Position numbers and translations under genes: made by a program. A stretch of DNA of 64,000 bases, taken from NCBI GenBank assembly GCA_947624225.1, contig CANQJF010000001.1, forward strand, positions 1 through 64,000, read 5' to 3'. Source of the stretch: an uncultured Clostridia bacterium (GTDB taxonomy: Bacteria > Bacillota > Clostridia > Christensenellales > Borkfalkiaceae). The number at the start of each line of letters is the position of its first letter. The first letter of the stretch is position 1. A model generated the notes under the pieces. That model made no database searches, was not told the origin of the DNA, and saw nothing but the letters and a program-made list of their open reading frames with translations. Positions 6,291 to 14,845 of this stretch are shown piece by piece.

Positions 6291-7899
6291 CCATCTTACC
6301 GAAATGATGCTGAGAAGCTACTTTATCGCGGAAAACACCGTCGGGCGTTTTTACGGGGATAAACAGGCGCTTTTCTCTGCGTATGCAAAAATTTTTCTTG
6401 TGCCGTCCGACGAGGCGGCGCGGCTGTTTGCCCTTGCGTCCCGGGAAGAAGTCACGGGGATCCTGAGCGAGCGCGAATATCACCAGCATCTCCGTCTCAA
6501 ACAATTTCTTGCCATGAATGCCCGCTCCCGCGTTTCCGACGCCGAGTTGGAGGACATGATCGATCTCAAAGGCACGGCCTTTACCATGGCGTTGAATTAT
6601 CAGCTCATGCAGGACGCCAAGGAAGTGAAGTCCGTCGCTTGCGAGAATTTGGCGCTTGCCGCGGAGAGCGGCATCATCGCGGCGCTCAACGTTCTCGGCA
6701 TCTTGCAGATGGAGGGGATCGTTCTCGGAAAAGACCGGGAGAACGGGCTCAGAAAGATCCAAAATGCCGCCGATTGGGACAGCGAAGAGGGGCTTCTCGC
6801 GGCCCTGTACTATGACGCCGAGGGGAGAGAAAAATATCTCGAACGGCTGCACGACTGCATGGTCCGTATCGGACATGGTATGGCTTTCGAGCGTGTCAGA
6901 GCCGTCTATGGGGATTACACGGAGGGGAAGCACGGGGAGTATAAACTACTCGAAAAGGCTTTCCGTCAGGGCCTCCTCAAACGCGAGGTCTACAACAAGC
7001 CGTATGCCCGTCTCGTGTATTCCAAGCTCTTGAACGACCGCGACAAGGAGGCCCTCGTCCTGAGCCCCAACAAGGAGCTCTTTGCGGAGGCCTGCTCGCT
7101 GCCGCTCAAACTCGGGAGCACCTCCGCGTCCTTCAACGCGGAAGCTCTCGCGGATCTCCGTCCCGACCGGGTGGAGGAGCGCACAAAGGTCATTTGCGGC
7201 CTCGGGAACACCGATCTGTGCGCCGTTCCCTCCTATCGGCCTCTCTGTTTTGTCTCCGGGAGCAAATACATGCTCAACTTTTACGAGACGCTCATTCCCC
7301 GCTGTTTCCGCGGGTGCCACACGGAGCGCATCGAGGTGAGCGACCTTGCGGAGTATGACTTCGAACCCACCAAAAACAATATCTTTGTGAGAAGTTGCGA
7401 TGAGGATGCCTTTAATCTGTATCTCTTGTCGTTCCGCGGGGAGATCTCGGACAGATACTTCGACATGGTAAAGAACTTTTTGCAGAGCGGAAAACGCGGA
7501 AAATTCCGCTTGAATCATCCGAGCGTTTCGCTCGATCTCTCGGCCGTATTGCCCGTTTGCTTTGCAGACAGCGAAAATGCCAAGAAACTCAGACCCTATT
7601 GCGACATTATCCGCATCACCGAGCTGACCGTTTCCGAGAAAGTAAACTTTTTGGAGCACATCCTCGAAGAAAAGGCGCAGACGTACGGGATCGGCAAACT
7701 CACCATTCGCGCGGAGGTCGCGGAGAAGCTCACGGAATACGGCATCGACGACATCGAACGCGTGTGCGATGCGGCCATCTGTGAACATCGCACCCATGAG
7801 CTGACGCTCACAGAGGAGATCGTGCGTCCCTATTTGAGAGGGATCGGCGCGAGAAGAACTTACGGTTTCGGAGGTAGCATTCATGACGATCACGAATGA
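6277..7899 (+). CDS. Uncharacterised protein: Sel1-like repeats and degenerate AAA+/Lon-like C-terminal region lacking Walker A
   Basis: Overlaps the clpP-like gene and the next gene. ALAAESGIIAALNVLGILQMEGIVLGKDRENGLRKIQNAA is Sel1-like; LPVCFADSENAKKLRPYCDIIRITELTVSEKVNFLEHILEEKAQTYGIGKLTIRAEVAEKLTEYGIDDIERVCDAAI resembles the sensor-1 to lid region of Lon-type AAA+ proteins; no GxxGxGK[ST] seen. Confidence 0.5.
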   Translation: MNMFDHLTEMMLRSYFIAENTVGRFYGDKQALFSAYAKIFLVPSDEAARLFALASREEVTGILSEREYHQHLRLKQFLAMNARSRVSDAELEDMIDLKGTAFTMALNYQLMQDAKEVKSVACENLALAAESGIIAALNVLGILQMEGIVLGKDRENGLRKIQNAADWDSEEGLLAALYYDAEGREKYLERLHDCMVRIGHGMAFERVRAVYGDYTEGKHGEYKLLEKAFRQGLLKREVYNKPYARLVYSKLLNDRDKEALVLSPNKELFAEACSLPLKLGSTSASFNAEALADLRPDRVEERTKVICGLGNTDLCAVPSYRPLCFVSGSKYMLNFYETLIPRCFRGCHTERIEVSDLAEYDFEPTKNNIFVRSCDEDAFNLYLLSFRGEISDRYFDMVKNFLQSGKRGKFRLNHPSVSLDLSAVLPVCFADSENAKKLRPYCDIIRITELTVSEKVNFLEHILEEKAQTYGIGKLTIRAEVAEKLTEYGIDDIERVCDAAICEHRTHELTLTEEIVRPYLRGIGARRTYGFGGSIHDDHE

Positions 7900-9586
7900 A
7901 TTGATGCAGGGGTACGAGGATACCAAGTATTACCACTATGAAAATTTGGACCCGGAATTCCCGGGAAGCGTTTGGTATGACGAATTGCCCCAAAAAGAGG
8001 TGACGGGCGTCTTAAAATCCAATCGGTATGTAGACGGCCGTCTGTTGCAGATCTATTCCGAAAAGGAAAACCATGTGGGCGTCATTGCGGCCACGCGCCT
8101 CGGCAAGACGACCTCCTATGTCATTCCCACCGTTCTTTCCTTTGCGCGGGCAAGGAACAAGCGGAGCATGATCGTCTCCGACCCCAAGGGGGAGATCTAC
8201 CGCCACACCGCTGCCACGCTCAGGGAGATGGGGTACGAAGTGCTGCTTCTCAACTTCCGTGACTATGCGCATTCCGAGTGCTGGAACCCTCTTACGCCCA
8301 TTTTCCGCAAGTATCAGGCCATCTATAAGGTCTATGATGAGGTGGAGCTGGTCGAGACGGAAAACGGGCCGCGCAACCTCTTCCGCGGAAAGATCTATGA
8401 GGACCAGACCCTGCTCGACGCCGAGATCGAGCGCTATATCAACATCATGCTTGAAGAAGTCGGCAACGATATCGACAACATTGCCATGATGATCGCGCCC
8501 ACGGTGGACTTAAAGGATCCCTATTGGGAGGACAGCGGCAGAGAACTCTTAAAGGGCTATCTTTGGGCCATGCTCGAAGATAGCCGCCTCGAATTCATCG
8601 AGGGCTCGGATCGGCCACTCATCACCGAGGAGACCTATTCCTTTGCGACCATCATCACGTTGATGTCCCTTTTGAATAAGGCAGACGGCGATTTCGACAG
8701 CGGTTACTTCTTCTCCCGCCCCAAGACTTCCCGCGCCTACCGGATCGTCAAGACGGCCATTCCCGTGCATGCCCAAACGACGCGCCAATGTATCACGAGC
8801 GTCTTTAATTCCAAGATGGCGGTTTTCAAGGAGAGCGCGATGCGGTTGGTCACGAGCTGCAACTCCTTTGATTTGGAGGAAGTCCTCACGGGCGAAAAAC
8901 CCGTTGCGCTCTTCATCGACTACCGCGACGAGCTCAAAGTGCACTTCAAGGTGATCAGCCTGTTCGTGCAGGATGCCTACCGCCTCTTGATCGAGCACGC
9001 CAACGTTCAGCCCGAGGGCAAGCGGGAGATCCCGTTCTATTTCATCCTCGACGAATTCGGCAATTTCCCCGCGATGAAAGACTTCGAGACCACCATTTCG
9101 GCGTGTGCGGGGCGCAACATCTTCTTTATTCTCATTGTGCAGTCCTATGCGCAACTCAACGGCGTCTATGGCGATGCGGTGGCGGCCATTATTCGGGACA
9201 ATCTGAATATGCACATCTTCTTCGGTTCCAACAATCCCCAAACGTTGGAGGAGTTCTCCAAGGAGTGCGGCCTGTTCACGCGCATCTCGCCCACGTCCGT
9301 TTTAAACGGAAAGGGCCCCGAGATGGATTCCTATCAGCTTGAAACCATCCCGCTCGTCCCGAGAAGCATGCTTGCGCACTTCTCGCAGGGAGAATGTATC
9401 ATTACGGAAGCCAATTGCGGCTATGTCATGTTCTCAAAGTTGGAGCGGTACTATCTCTGCAAGGAATACAGCGAATTGCCTCTTCTCGACGAAAAACAAT
9501 ACACGGGTAGAGTGGATCCTTTCCAGGCATGTTACACCTACAAATTTTCTGAGGAACAACTCAAAAAAATGCGCGACGATGACTGA
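7883..9586 (+). CDS. VirD4/TraG-like coupling-protein-type ATPase without N-terminal transmembrane segment
   Basis: VGVIAATRLGKTTSYVIPTVLSF (T4CP Walker A), IVSDPKGEIYRHTAATLREMGYEVLLLNFRD, FYFILDEFGNFP (Walker B), FFILIVQSYAQLNGVYG are TraG/VirD4 motifs. Confidence 0.88.
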   Translation: MTITNELMQGYEDTKYYHYENLDPEFPGSVWYDELPQKEVTGVLKSNRYVDGRLLQIYSEKENHVGVIAATRLGKTTSYVIPTVLSFARARNKRSMIVSDPKGEIYRHTAATLREMGYEVLLLNFRDYAHSECWNPLTPIFRKYQAIYKVYDEVELVETENGPRNLFRGKIYEDQTLLDAEIERYINIMLEEVGNDIDNIAMMIAPTVDLKDPYWEDSGRELLKGYLWAMLEDSRLEFIEGSDRPLITEETYSFATIITLMSLLNKADGDFDSGYFFSRPKTSRAYRIVKTAIPVHAQTTRQCITSVFNSKMAVFKESAMRLVTSCNSFDLEEVLTGEKPVALFIDYRDELKVHFKVISLFVQDAYRLLIEHANVQPEGKREIPFYFILDEFGNFPAMKDFETTISACAGRNIFFILIVQSYAQLNGVYGDAVAAIIRDNLNMHIFFGSNNPQTLEEFSKECGLFTRISPTSVLNGKGPEMDSYQLETIPLVPRSMLAHFSQGECIITEANCGYVMFSKLERYYLCKEYSELPLLDEKQYTGRVDPFQACYTYKFSEEQLKKMRDDD

Positions 9587-9597
9587 GGGAGGATGAA

Positions 9598-11010
9598 ATG
9601 AGCTTTTCAGATCTGTTTGACTTTTTGAAAGAGGATAAGTCGAAAAAAAGGAACGAGACCGCGCAAAAAGTCTTGGACTATGCAAAGACAGCAGGCCGTT
9701 TCACGCTTCCCGAACTCCAACAAAAACTCGGGTTGGATTATTACGGCGCCAAGAGAGCGGCGGACGAACTCATCAAGGAGGAGGCTGTCAAATTTTCGGG
9801 CGGGCTGGTCTATGAGTGCCTCGCAACCGAACAGCAGGAGCCTCCCGTGCAGGAGGAGAAATCGGAGGAGAAGCATCAGACTTTCGAGGAGTACAGGCGG
9901 GCCATGGAGGCCCGCAGAAGAGCGCTCATGCGCAGAATGCGGATGAGTTCGGACGACGATGACGACGATGAGGATGGCGATGACAACCGTGACACCGACA
10001 GCAACAGTGACAGCGACACCGACAGTGACGACGACAATGATGACAATGACGATGACGACGAAAGTTTTGATGACTTCTGTGTCGATGACTTTGATTTCGA
10101 GACGGAAGATGACTCCAAGCTCGATGAAGTGATCGGTTTTTTGCCGAAGAGCGGGGAGATCAGCGCGATCAACGGCAATCGTTATTGGAAGCAAGACGAC
10201 CTCCGATTGGAGGGCCTCGAAACAAAATTCAAACTTCTCGAAGAGGACGGCAACATCTATATTACCGATGATTCTTTGGCCATCAACGCGCTTAAATTTC
10301 GCTTGCCGCTCGAAACGGAGGGGATCGCGAAAAAGATCGATGACATCAACGCGAGGTACCATGTCCAAAGGAGGGGCGACGAATTGTGCATTTTGGTCGT
10401 CCAACCGGAGAAAGCGTCCGCCTCCCTCGTGCAGCTGTTTGCAACCATGGATCGGGTGGCTTCAATCGATCTTGACGAGCACATCGCCTTTTCGCGGGAG
10501 GAACGGCGCAAGCGGGAGGTCCGCAATCTCGCCGGGGAGCTTCTGCAAGAGAAGCCGGATGCGGGCCTTGCGGAACTCTTGGAGGAGCTGGAAAAACGAT
10601 ATCGTGCGCTGAAAAGGCAGCCCTTGGCGAAGTGCAGAGGTTCCATGTCCACGACATTGGCGGCATTGGAGACATTCCAAGCGCTTTCGATCAACGAATT
10701 TCTCGAAAACCGTGCCTATTGGTGCGGGGACGAGGATGCGCCCCCTCCGACGGAGACGTCGGAATTCGGGATGGCAGACGTCCCGGACGATCCCGCTTAC
10801 TTGCGGGCGCTTGCAATGGTAGTCAAAACGCGGGAGGTGTCCCTCTCGATCATCCAGCGCAGGTGCGGGGTGGGGTACGCGCACGCGGGGAAGATCCTCG
10901 AATGGATGGAGTTGAAAGGCTACATTACGCCCTTTGACGGGTCCTCCGGCAGCCGCGAGGTGCTCTTGACGCCTTTCCTGTACGAGAAGCTATACGGCCC
11001 GTTGGATTGA
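9598..11010 (+). CDS. Two-wHTH DNA-binding protein with Asp-rich linker and FtsK-gamma-like C-terminus
   Basis: N-terminal wHTH KVLDYAKTAGRFTLPELQQKLGLDYYGAKRAADELIKEEAV; DDDDDEDGDDNRDTDSNSDSDTDSDDDNDDNDDDDESFDDF; C-terminal ALAMVVKTREVSLSIIQRRCGVGYAHAGKILEWMELKGYITPFDGSSGSREVLL matches the FtsK gamma winged-helix pattern. Confidence 0.8.
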   Translation: MSFSDLFDFLKEDKSKKRNETAQKVLDYAKTAGRFTLPELQQKLGLDYYGAKRAADELIKEEAVKFSGGLVYECLATEQQEPPVQEEKSEEKHQTFEEYRRAMEARRRALMRRMRMSSDDDDDDEDGDDNRDTDSNSDSDTDSDDDNDDNDDDDESFDDFCVDDFDFETEDDSKLDEVIGFLPKSGEISAINGNRYWKQDDLRLEGLETKFKLLEEDGNIYITDDSLAINALKFRLPLETEGIAKKIDDINARYHVQRRGDELCILVVQPEKASASLVQLFATMDRVASIDLDEHIAFSREERRKREVRNLAGELLQEKPDAGLAELLEELEKRYRALKRQPLAKCRGSMSTTLAALETFQALSINEFLENRAYWCGDEDAPPPTETSEFGMADVPDDPAYLRALAMVVKTREVSLSIIQRRCGVGYAHAGKILEWMELKGYITPFDGSSGSREVLLTPFLYEKLYGPLD

Positions 11011-11067
11011 GGAAAAAGGCGCTTTAAAAAGGGCGCCTTAGACGGACAAGGGTATTTTTTAAGCGAG

Positions 11068-11095
11068 AAGCGGCCGCATGGGAATGCGGCCGCTT
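11068..11095. terminator. Terminator-like hairpin between convergent genes
   Basis: AAGCGGCCGCAT GGGA ATGCGGCCGCTT near-perfect inverted repeat downstream of two convergent CDS. Confidence 0.7.
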
Positions 11096-11098
11096 TGA

Positions 11099-11866
11099 TC
11101 ATTTGAGCTTTTGTCGGCGCATGAATACGCGCATGACGAGGGAGTGCGGGAGAATTTTCGTGAGTGCGTGCGTCAGCTTTGCGTATGCCCCCGGAACGAC
11201 GTAGTCGCGCCGCTTGTCCATGGCCGAAAGCGTCTTTTTGGCGATAAAGGCGGGTTCGTACATCACCTCGAAGTTGCCGATCACGCCATGCTTGTTGGAG
11301 CGGTCGATAAAGGCCGTCTTGGTCCAATAAGGGCAGACGGCGAGCACTTTGATATCCAATTGTTTCCATTCACGCGCGAGGGCACGCGAGAAAGAGAGCA
11401 CATAGGCCTTGGTCGCGGCATACACGCTGCCGTAGGGAATGGGCTCGAAGGCGGCCATGCTTGCAAGATTGACGACGCAGCTCTTTGCGTGCAGATAGGG
11501 GAAAACCATTTGCGTCATGGCGGTGAGGGCGCGGCAATTGAGGTCGACCATGCCGAGATTGTCCTCTTCGGGGATTTTATCCACCCGCTCAAAGATGCCG
11601 AATCCGCTCGCATTGACCAACACCTCCACGACGGGGCGCTCTTGTTCGAGGAGCGCACGGAGCGCGGAAAGTCCCTCCGGCGTCGTGAGATCTGCCGAGA
11701 TGGGGCGCACGGGCACGGAAAGGAACTCTTTGAGTGCTTCGAGCCTGCCGAGATCTCTTGCGACCGCCCAGATCTCCTCGGGCTTTATTTTTTTGGCGAG
11801 CCCGATGGCGAGTTCTTTCCCGATCCCGGACGAAGCGCCTGTCACGATGACGGTTCTTTTCTGCAT
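11099..11866 (-). CDS. Short-chain dehydrogenase/reductase (SDR)
   Basis: VTGASSGIGKELA nucleotide-binding motif, NASGFG, YAATKAYVLSFS catalytic YxxxK. Confidence 0.92.
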   Translation of the reverse strand: MQKRTVIVTGASSGIGKELAIGLAKKIKPEEIWAVARDLGRLEALKEFLSVPVRPISADLTTPEGLSALRALLEQERPVVEVLVNASGFGIFERVDKIPEEDNLGMVDLNCRALTAMTQMVFPYLHAKSCVVNLASMAAFEPIPYGSVYAATKAYVLSFSRALAREWKQLDIKVLAVCPYWTKTAFIDRSNKHGVIGNFEVMYEPAFIAKKTLSAMDKRRDYVVPGAYAKLTHALTKILPHSLVMRVFMRRQKLK

Positions 11867-11877
11867 ATGTTATCCCC

Positions 11878-13728
11878 CTAAATCAAAGTTTCGTATTCTT
11901 CATACAGCGCGTCCGACTCCGTGCGGAGCGCTTCAAGGCGGGCGGTGATCTCGCGCACCTTGGCATAATCGGAGGCATTTTCCGCGAGGGAGAGGTTGAG
12001 CGCTTCCTCCTCGGATTCGATTGCTTCCAGCCGCGTTTCGATCTCCTTGACGCGTGTGCGTACACGGGCCTCCCGCGCACGCTCCTCCTTGGAACGGTAC
12101 CCCTCAACAGCCTTTTTGTGAGGCTTCTCCTCGGGCATGGGTGCCGGCTTTTTGCTCGCAAGGTATTCTTCGTAACTTCCCTTGAAGAGGCTGAGACCCC
12201 CGTTTTCGATACAGCAGACGGAGGTGGCGAGGGATTGGATGAATCGCCTGTCGTGTGAGACGAAGAGCAGCGTTCCGTCAAAATTTTTGAGCGCCTCTTC
12301 GAGGGATTCGCGTGCAGGCAGATCGAGGTGGTTGGTGGGCTCGTCGAGGACGAGGAAGTTTGCCTTTTTTGCTTCGAGGATGGTGAGTGCGAGTTTTGCG
12401 CGCATCCCGCCCGACAGCTCGGAGACTTTCTTGTCGACGTCCTCCGCCGCAAGGCCCGCCTGTGCGAGCAGTTTGCGCGCTTCCGTTTGCGTGAGGAGGG
12501 GATAATTCCACCAAAGGGCATCCAGCGCGCGCAGCGCGGGATCCAAGTCGGAATTTTCCTGGTCATAGTATCCGATGCGCACGAGTTTTCCGAACGTGAC
12601 GCGCCTGTCCCCCGAGAGGAAGAATTTGAGAAGCGTGCTCTTGCCCGTCCCGTTGTCGCCGACGAGGGCGCACTTCTCCCCCCGCATGAGCGTAAAAGAG
12701 GCGTTCTTCAAGAGCATTTTATTGTCTACCGTGAGGTCGAACGCCCGCGCCTCCAACACGCGTTCATAGGGCCGTTCCTCTGTCCGGAAGAGAAAGCGCG
12801 GTGGTTGGGGAGGGGGGAGGGGCTTTTCGAGCACCCCCATGCGCTCCAATTTGTTGACCCGTGAGAGCGCGCTCTTCGCGGTGGTCGCGCGCACGAGGTT
12901 GCGGTCGACATAGTCTTTCAGCTTGGCGATCTCCTCCTGCTGTTTTTCGTAGGCGCGCATCTCCTCCTTAAACCGCTCCTCCCTCAGCACTCTGTATTTG
13001 GAGTAATTGCCCTTGAAGAGAGAGAGCCGTCCGCGTTCGAGTTCGAGCGTGCGCGTTGTAATGCGGTCGAGGAAGTAACGGTCGTGCGAGACAACGAGGA
13101 TGGCGCCCTTATAGGATGTGAGATATTCTTCCAACCAGAAGAGCGTCTTGATGTCCAGGTGATTGGTGGGCTCGTCGAGGACGAGCAGTTCCGGTTCTTC
13201 GAGCAGGAGGCGGCAAAGTTTTAATTTTGTGCGCTCTCCCCCGGACATGGTATCCACACGTTGCGTGTACATCCCCTCAAAGCCCATGCCGCCGAGCACG
13301 GTTTTGATGCGCACGTCGAAGTGGTAACTGTCCCGTGCGGCGATGCGTTTTTCAAGGCTTTCGATGCGTGCGGAAAGGATGTTCATCTCCGTAGGCGAGG
13401 CGTTTTCCATGCGGCTCTCAGTCTCTCGGAGCCGCGCGATCAGCGCTTCATCCTCTGCAAAGACTTCTTTCATTGCGCCATAGACGGTGGACCCGCTCTC
13501 AAATCCTCCCGTTTGGGGGAGGTAGCCCATGCGGATGCCGCTCTTGCGCGTGACGCTCCCGCTGTCCGGCGTAAGTTCGCCGAGGATGATCTTTAAAAGG
13601 GTGGTCTTTCCCTCGCCGTTGCCGCCGACGAAGCCGACCCGCTCGTTCTCCGTGAGCGTCGTTGAGGCGTCCGAGATCAGAGGCACGCCGTCGTATCCGA
13701 ATGTAATATGTTCGAGGCTTATCAGCAT
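11878..13728 (-). CDS. ABC-F family ATP-binding protein
   Basis: Two ABC cassettes (GGNGEGKTTLLK, LSGGMRAKLAL; GDNGTGKSTLLKF, MSGGERTKLKL) with inter-domain linker; likely start MLISLEHITFGYDG at 13728 rather than the ORF start at 13815. Confidence 0.92.
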   Translation of the reverse strand: MLISLEHITFGYDGVPLISDASTTLTENERVGFVGGNGEGKTTLLKIILGELTPDSGSVTRKSGIRMGYLPQTGGFESGSTVYGAMKEVFAEDEALIARLRETESRMENASPTEMNILSARIESLEKRIAARDSYHFDVRIKTVLGGMGFEGMYTQRVDTMSGGERTKLKLCRLLLEEPELLVLDEPTNHLDIKTLFWLEEYLTSYKGAILVVSHDRYFLDRITTRTLELERGRLSLFKGNYSKYRVLREERFKEEMRAYEKQQEEIAKLKDYVDRNLVRATTAKSALSRVNKLERMGVLEKPLPPPQPPRFLFRTEERPYERVLEARAFDLTVDNKMLLKNASFTLMRGEKCALVGDNGTGKSTLLKFFLSGDRRVTFGKLVRIGYYDQENSDLDPALRALDALWWNYPLLTQTEARKLLAQAGLAAEDVDKKVSELSGGMRAKLALTILEAKKANFLVLDEPTNHLDLPARESLEEALKNFDGTLLFVSHDRRFIQSLATSVCCIENGGLSLFKGSYEEYLASKKPAPMPEEKPHKKAVEGYRSKEERAREARVRTRVKEIETRLEAIESEEEALNLSLAENASDYAKVREITARLEALRTESDALYEEYETLI

Positions 13729-13760
13729 AGGTTTCCCCGCGCGGTTGAATAATATAGAAT

Positions 13761-13889
13761 ATGAAGGACACAAAGTTGCGCATCGTGCGCCATATGGAGG
13801 ATCGGTTAAAGGCAATGACGCCCGCCGAGGCGGGGAAACTTGCCAAGAGACTTGTCAAATTAAAGGATGCGTGGTTAAACGGTCATTGA
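13761..13889 (+). CDS. Small hypothetical protein (42 aa), divergent from the ABC-F gene
   Basis: ATG..TGA translating MKDTKLRIVRHMEDRLKAMTPAEAGKLAKRLVKLKDAWLNGH; overlaps the end of the convergent radical SAM gene by a few bases; no homology judged. Confidence 0.4.
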   Translation: MKDTKLRIVRHMEDRLKAMTPAEAGKLAKRLVKLKDAWLNGH

Positions 13890-14734
13890 TCCCATTTGGG
13901 AATAAAGGACGTATCCGCACATCCCCGCTCTTGCGTGAAGAGGTTGGTGAGCCCGAGTGTTTGGGCACAGTCCACGACGCGGCGATATTCCCGCGCCGTG
14001 ATTTTTCTGTTCAATTCGGGGAAGTTTGCAATGTCGCCCATGGGCGTATATTGCCGCATGATGGAGAGGGGGGTATCGAGGGGAACCGTCCTCGCGAGAA
14101 AGGAGAGCACTGCAAGAGAATCGTAGCTGCACGCGGGGAGCACGAGGTGCCTTATGAGCAGTCCCTTTAAAAGTTTCCCGTTCTCCCAAACGGCGGGCGT
14201 CTTTGCCATGTATGCAATTGCCCGCGCGGCATGTTCGAAGTAATCCTCTCGACCCGTGTAGCGCTTGGAGAGCATGGGGTCGCAGAATTTCAGATCGGGC
14301 ATCCATACGTCGATGTAGGGGGCGATCTCTTCGAGCGCTTCCACCTTGCAATAGCCCCCGGAGTTGTAGACGACGGGGACCTTGGGACGGTATAATTTCA
14401 GCGTTTCTGCAATCAGGTTTGAGACATGGTCCGGGGTAACGAGGTCAATGCAGTCGGCGCCCTGCTCTTCGAGGGAGCGGAAGATATCCGCAAGTTCTCG
14501 GGGCGAGACCTCTCTCCCGCGTTGGGCCCGCGAGAGCTCGTAGTTCTGGCAAAAGACGCAGCGGAGGGAGCAGCCGCCGAAGAACACCGCCCCCGCGCCG
14601 TTCGTATGGCAGATGGGGGGCTCCTCATAGGGATGCAGGTAGGCTTTCGCCACTGTGAGGCCCTTTACGCCGCAGCGGCCCGCCCGCGTTGTTCTGTCCG
14701 CCCCGCAAGCCACGGGGCACAGTGTACACTTCAT
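13883..14734 (-). CDS. Radical SAM protein, pyruvate-formate-lyase-activating-enzyme-like
   Basis: MKCTLCPVACGADRTTRAGRCGV...GCSLRCVFCQNYELS (CxxxCxxC). The remainder of the 685-aa ORF is antisense to metK and was excluded. Confidence 0.85.
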   Translation of the reverse strand: MKCTLCPVACGADRTTRAGRCGVKGLTVAKAYLHPYEEPPICHTNGAGAVFFGGCSLRCVFCQNYELSRAQRGREVSPRELADIFRSLEEQGADCIDLVTPDHVSNLIAETLKLYRPKVPVVYNSGGYCKVEALEEIAPYIDVWMPDLKFCDPMLSKRYTGREDYFEHAARAIAYMAKTPAVWENGKLLKGLLIRHLVLPACSYDSLAVLSFLARTVPLDTPLSIMRQYTPMGDIANFPELNRKITAREYRRVVDCAQTLGLTNLFTQERGCADTSFIPKWDQ

Positions 14735-14780
14735 GGGATGATTGTAGCACAAATGCGAAAGAATTGCAACACGATTTCGG

Positions 14781-14809
14781 TTGACTTTCGGAGGATGTTT
14801 CCGTATAAT
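14781..14809 (+). promoter_or_regulatory. SigA-type promoter upstream of metK
   Basis: TTGACT - 17 bp - TATAAT. Confidence 0.75.
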
Positions 14810-14845
14810 GGTTAAGGAAAGAAAAACAGCGGAGAAAATTTGCCA

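Noticed and set aside
7883-9586. Integrative conjugative element or mobilisable plasmid remnant
   Set aside because: Only a T4CP-like ATPase; no relaxase, VirB4, integrase, recombinase or direct repeats seen, and the protein lacks the usual N-terminal TM. Sequence outside the window could change this.
9607-10404. Minus-strand ORF with poly-Val/Ile stretch as a membrane protein
   Set aside because: It is the antisense reading of the Asp-rich (GAC/GAT) linker of the real + strand gene.
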